This document shows positions 61,369-64,000 of a stretch of DNA of 64,000 nucleotides, one piece after another. Location: NCBI GenBank assembly GCA_021234155.1, contig JAJEKV010000148.1, positions 950,616-1,014,615 of the forward strand, given 5' to 3'. The position numbers and the translations under genes were made by a program. Position 1 is the first letter of the stretch. Each line of letters starts with the position of its first letter. The DNA is from Isoetes taiwanensis. Its lineage: Eukaryota; Streptophyta; Lycopodiopsida; Isoetales; Isoetaceae. A model generated the notes under the pieces. The model had not been told where the DNA came from. It searched no databases and saw only the letters and a list, made by a program, of their open reading frames with translations.

Positions 61369-62282
61369 TCATTTTCTCAAATCTTTTTTCAGAGACTTCA
61401 AATATCTTTCGGCAAGTACCGAAGAGATGCGTCGGCCTTGATATCCTGCATTGATTGCTAATCGCATCTTAGCTGCATTTTGCATTCGAGCTTCGGCACT
61501 TGTTCTATAATGGCGAGTAGGTTGTCCCAATTTTGGTGGACCATTTACAAGATAGGATAAATTACTTCCTTTGCTGTCGTCCCATTCCATGCTGGCAGTT
61601 ACAGTAGTATTTGTTTCGGATCCTGGAGCCGAACCAACCCTTTCTCTAGGTTGCCAAACCTCAGAGATATGGTCCAGACATCTTTGAATTTCATTGGATT
61701 GCTCTGGCAAGCTTTTCTGAAAAATGTCATCTTTGACGTTACAACGTAAGTATTCTTGTGTATCTGTGGATGTACATGCTTCTTGTAAATATGGTAACAA
61801 TATATCCATGAGAAACATGTCCGATTCATCTCCAGAATATATATAAGGATGCAACACCACATGTTCTGGATTTCTAAAAGATTTTCTGCAATCATCATCA
61901 ACCATTATAGTATTATGAGCATTGTACTCTGGATACCTTCTCCATACCTTTCTAAGGTCTTTAATAAGGAATGGCTTCTTATGAGAGAGCTTATTGTAGC
62001 CCAAGTTTGTGCACTTATGCTGAGTCCATAAAAATTTGAAAACATCATCATTCTGGACAATTTGTTTCAAACAAATCATGAGGGCAGTCTCCGACATTGT
62101 GGTCCAAATTCCAACTTCAGCAAACTTCAAAAGTTCATTTATAAATTCCGCGCAATTTGGCCTAATTATTATCTTATACTTGTTATACTCTTGATGCTCA
62201 CATTTTAGGAGGACTCCATTCATGTCAAGTATAATAAGCCTTCTTGTAAGAAATGAAGATGTTTCAGGGACACCTTCAACAT
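61369..62282 (-). CDS. FCP1-homology (NIF/HAD-fold) protein, large 3' exon
   Basis: An acceptor-like ttgttcatag ends at 62283 and the exon runs open for 304 codons to the stop. Motifs in order: RRLIILDMNGVLLKC (nucleophile box), IIRPNCAEFINELLKFAEVGIWTTMS, FLWTQHKC, HKKPFLIKDLRKVWRR, HNTIMVDDDCRKSFRNPEHV, LHPYIYSGDESD. These track plant FCP1-homology-domain proteins closely. HAD phosphatases use DxDx(T/V); here the second Asp, the general acid/base, is Asn, so phosphatase activity is doubtful. The ~110-residue C-terminal tail is low in known motifs and ends basic (LKSLKKDLRK). An ATG at 62331 could be a start, but the shared acceptor with the 7.8-kb copy argues for an upstream exon, which I could not find. 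Whether it is a host gene or transposon-associated is open. Confidence 0.78.
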
Positions 62283-62664
62283 CTATGAACAAAAAGCCAT
62301 TAGTGCAACTTCTATGAAATATTAAATGCATAAAACTATGATAATATTAAAATAAATTCCAATGCTATAACCCTAACTCGTGATACAATACATTATTTAT
62401 ATACTATGTATATCCCAAACATCATAATAATACATACCCTAACTCGTGATACAATACATTATTTATATACTATGTATATCCCAAACATCATAATAATACA
62501 TTAAACTTATGGAAAGTTATGATAGTAGATAGGATCTCAACAATTTAAAGTCATATATTGAAAATTTGTCTCCATAGAACTTGCAGCAGAGATCATATTC
62601 CTATGAATAAGAAATTGCATTCATTAGTTTACATAACTTCCAACATATGCTTGATGTAACTATT
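62283..62664. other. Intron-like spacer with a 69-bp tandem duplication
   Basis: The phrase accctaactcgtgatacaata...catcataataatacat is present twice (about 62366-62436 and 62437-62504). The remainder is AT-rich, probably upstream or intronic sequence of the FCP1-like gene and 3' sequence of the right-edge gene. Confidence 0.7.
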
Positions 62665-63763
62665 TCAATCTAATGCATCAAAGTTGGATCCATACTCATT
62701 GATTTTCCATTTTTTTGCTATCTCTCTAACAACTTTCCACTCACTAGGCCCAGAAGATCTCTCAAACTTTGAATTGATTAAAGGATGTGATAGATTATCA
62801 CCTGAGGTTTGTACCAATTTGCCCTTTCTTCGTCTTTCTCTCTGCTCCTGGTTTTCACTTGGATTAGGATCATGAGATGCCACCAATACTTGACCAGATT
62901 CATAGTTTGGATCTTGCAATGATGTACCCATGTTATCTCCTTCCAACTCTTGTCCAGCTATTGGAGTGTTTTCCTGCACTTCATGGTCTTCTTGTTCAGT
63001 TGTTGGAATTTCTTGTTCAGCAGTTGGAATTTCCTCAAGTTTTTCATTCAAAGAGCTTTCTATACTATTTCCAGATCTGTTTGATATTGATCCAGAAGAA
63101 CTTGATGACGTGGATGCAGAGTTAGATGATAAAACTTCAAGATGTTCATCCCCTTTGGTCTTTGAAGATTCCCTTTGCAACAATTGGCTATGCGAATGTG
63201 TTGAACGGACTGGTGCAAATATCTGAAACAAACTTAGTCCTGAAAAAATGCTGACGATAGCCTCAATTGCCGTCTTTTGAGCCACTGACTCTGTGAATAC
63301 CAAAACTTCTCTACCCATAAGCAAAGCCTCTCTTGCGATGTTTCCACCACAGTTGACCTCTACTATTGTCTGGTTAGACTTTGACAAGCAGTTTATAAAA
63401 CGAAGGATAGCACTTCTTGAAATTGTATCCTTTACAATAGGACCAACTTGATCCCTGCCTATCATTGAGTAACTTAGTGGCCGCAAATATAAATCTTTAG
63501 AAGATGTTTCTGTCTTTGGAATGTCACGCGTGGGATCAAAAGACGGAATCTCATCATCATTTCGAAATTCCAAGGACAACGTTTCTTGTACAAGGTTATC
63601 CAAATTGCTTTTCCTTGATTTTGAAACAAGTGAAAGCACAACATATGTTTTCACGGATATTATACTCCCCTTATCTGTGCTTGACTCATGGCACCCGAAG
63701 GCCAATTGGACTTTCCCTTCTATCTTAGTAAGTACGGGAAAAAAACAGGAAAGAATATGATTC
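62665..63763 (-). CDS. Last exon of an unidentified gene with a methyltransferase-like motif (partial)
   Basis: The acceptor ttatgtatgcag lies at 63764 and the reading frame is open to TGA at 62665, about 365 codons. The central part reads PLSYSMIGRDQVGPIVKD, then ILRFINCLSKSNQTIVEVNC, followed by GGNIAREALLMGREVLVFTES. The ExxCGGxxAxxALxxGRxVxxFxE pattern after a helical PIVKD...ILRF resembles the SAM-binding motif near the C-terminus of adenine/cytosine-N4 DNA methyltransferases, but it is degenerate and I have no catalytic motif. The C-terminal third is Ser/Glu-rich and ends EYGSNFDALD. Upstream exons lie beyond the window. The next gene on the same strand is the FCP1-like exon, about 380 bp away. 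Confidence 0.55.
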
Positions 63764-64000
63764 CTGCATACATAAAAGAATCAAACGTAAGAAAATAAAG
63801 AGAATAGAAAGAAGTTTCCAATCACTTTTACACAAAGCAATGAAAGAAGTTTAACTTCCAACATGTGTTGGAAGATAACAACATGGGAGGTGACAAATTG
63901 GTGACAAAGGCATGGCACACATGAATACAAAAAGTACTTTCAACACGTTTAACCTATGATATGTCATATGTTGGTAGTTACTCTACATGGAAGTTTCTAG
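63764..64000 (-). other. Intron of the right-edge gene
   Basis: AT-rich, with a pyrimidine tract before the acceptor. It continues past the window edge. Confidence 0.5.

Overview
This window looks like nuclear DNA from a land plant with a repeat-rich genome. The evidence is a TOC1/PRR1-type clock gene with short GT-AG introns, plant-type Ty1/copia and Ty3 LTR retrotransposons, an L1-type LINE, tRNA-like repeats and a member of the plant FCP1-homology (NIF/HAD) family. I cannot fix the lineage; the mix would suit a seed-free vascular plant or a gymnosperm at least as well as a compact angiosperm. There are no rRNA genes, no intact tRNA genes, no organellar genes and no CRISPR array. Only two or three genes look intact: the clock regulator (48.0-49.9 kb), an FCP1-like protein exon (61.4-62.3 kb) and the last exon of an unidentified gene running off the right edge (62.7-63.8 kb).

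Layout. 0-3 kb is mostly anonymous and holds one copy of a 0.43 kb repeat with Pol III-like boxes; its sister lies at 41.2 kb. 3.2-6.7 kb is a broken Ty3-type element that has lost the core of its reverse transcriptase. 7.8-8.6 kb holds an FCP1-like gene fragment followed by a tandem duplication. 8.6-14 kb has low-complexity tracts, a SINE candidate, a MITE with a 9-bp target duplication, and a 182-185 bp tandem repeat.

14.4-38 kb is one large nest. A LINE of about 7 kb on the minus strand is cut into three pieces (33.5-37.9, 22.2-22.46 and 14.4-16.45 kb). One interruption is a 5.75-kb LTR element that codes only for gag and protease. The other is an 11-kb inverted-repeat DNA element, called element A here (22463-33502). 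Element A carries a decayed transposase-like gene near one end, a decayed FCP1-like gene near the other, and between them decayed exons, an acidic-protein gene, duplicated promoters and a palindrome array.

38-45 kb holds two Helitron-like elements, one apparently inside the other. 47.8-50 kb is the clock gene. A copia element (50.08-54.91 kb) sits 50 bp past its poly(A) signal. 55.1-60.9 kb is a second cluster of the element-A family: a transposase remnant fused to an FCP1 fragment, a 1.57-kb short element B with the same two end types, a further transposase tail, and a remnant of a second LINE family. 61-64 kb carries the FCP1-like and right-edge genes on the minus strand.

The most interesting unit is the element A/B family. 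Its two ends differ from each other, its target duplication appears to be TTA-like, and its transposase-like protein has spaced acidic motifs (HDKMDQ, LDNCxGQNKN, GHTHEDVDALF) that I associate with a poorly described family found in animals and some plants. FCP1-like phosphatase-fold sequence accompanies it repeatedly. All functional links beyond the visible motifs are inference.
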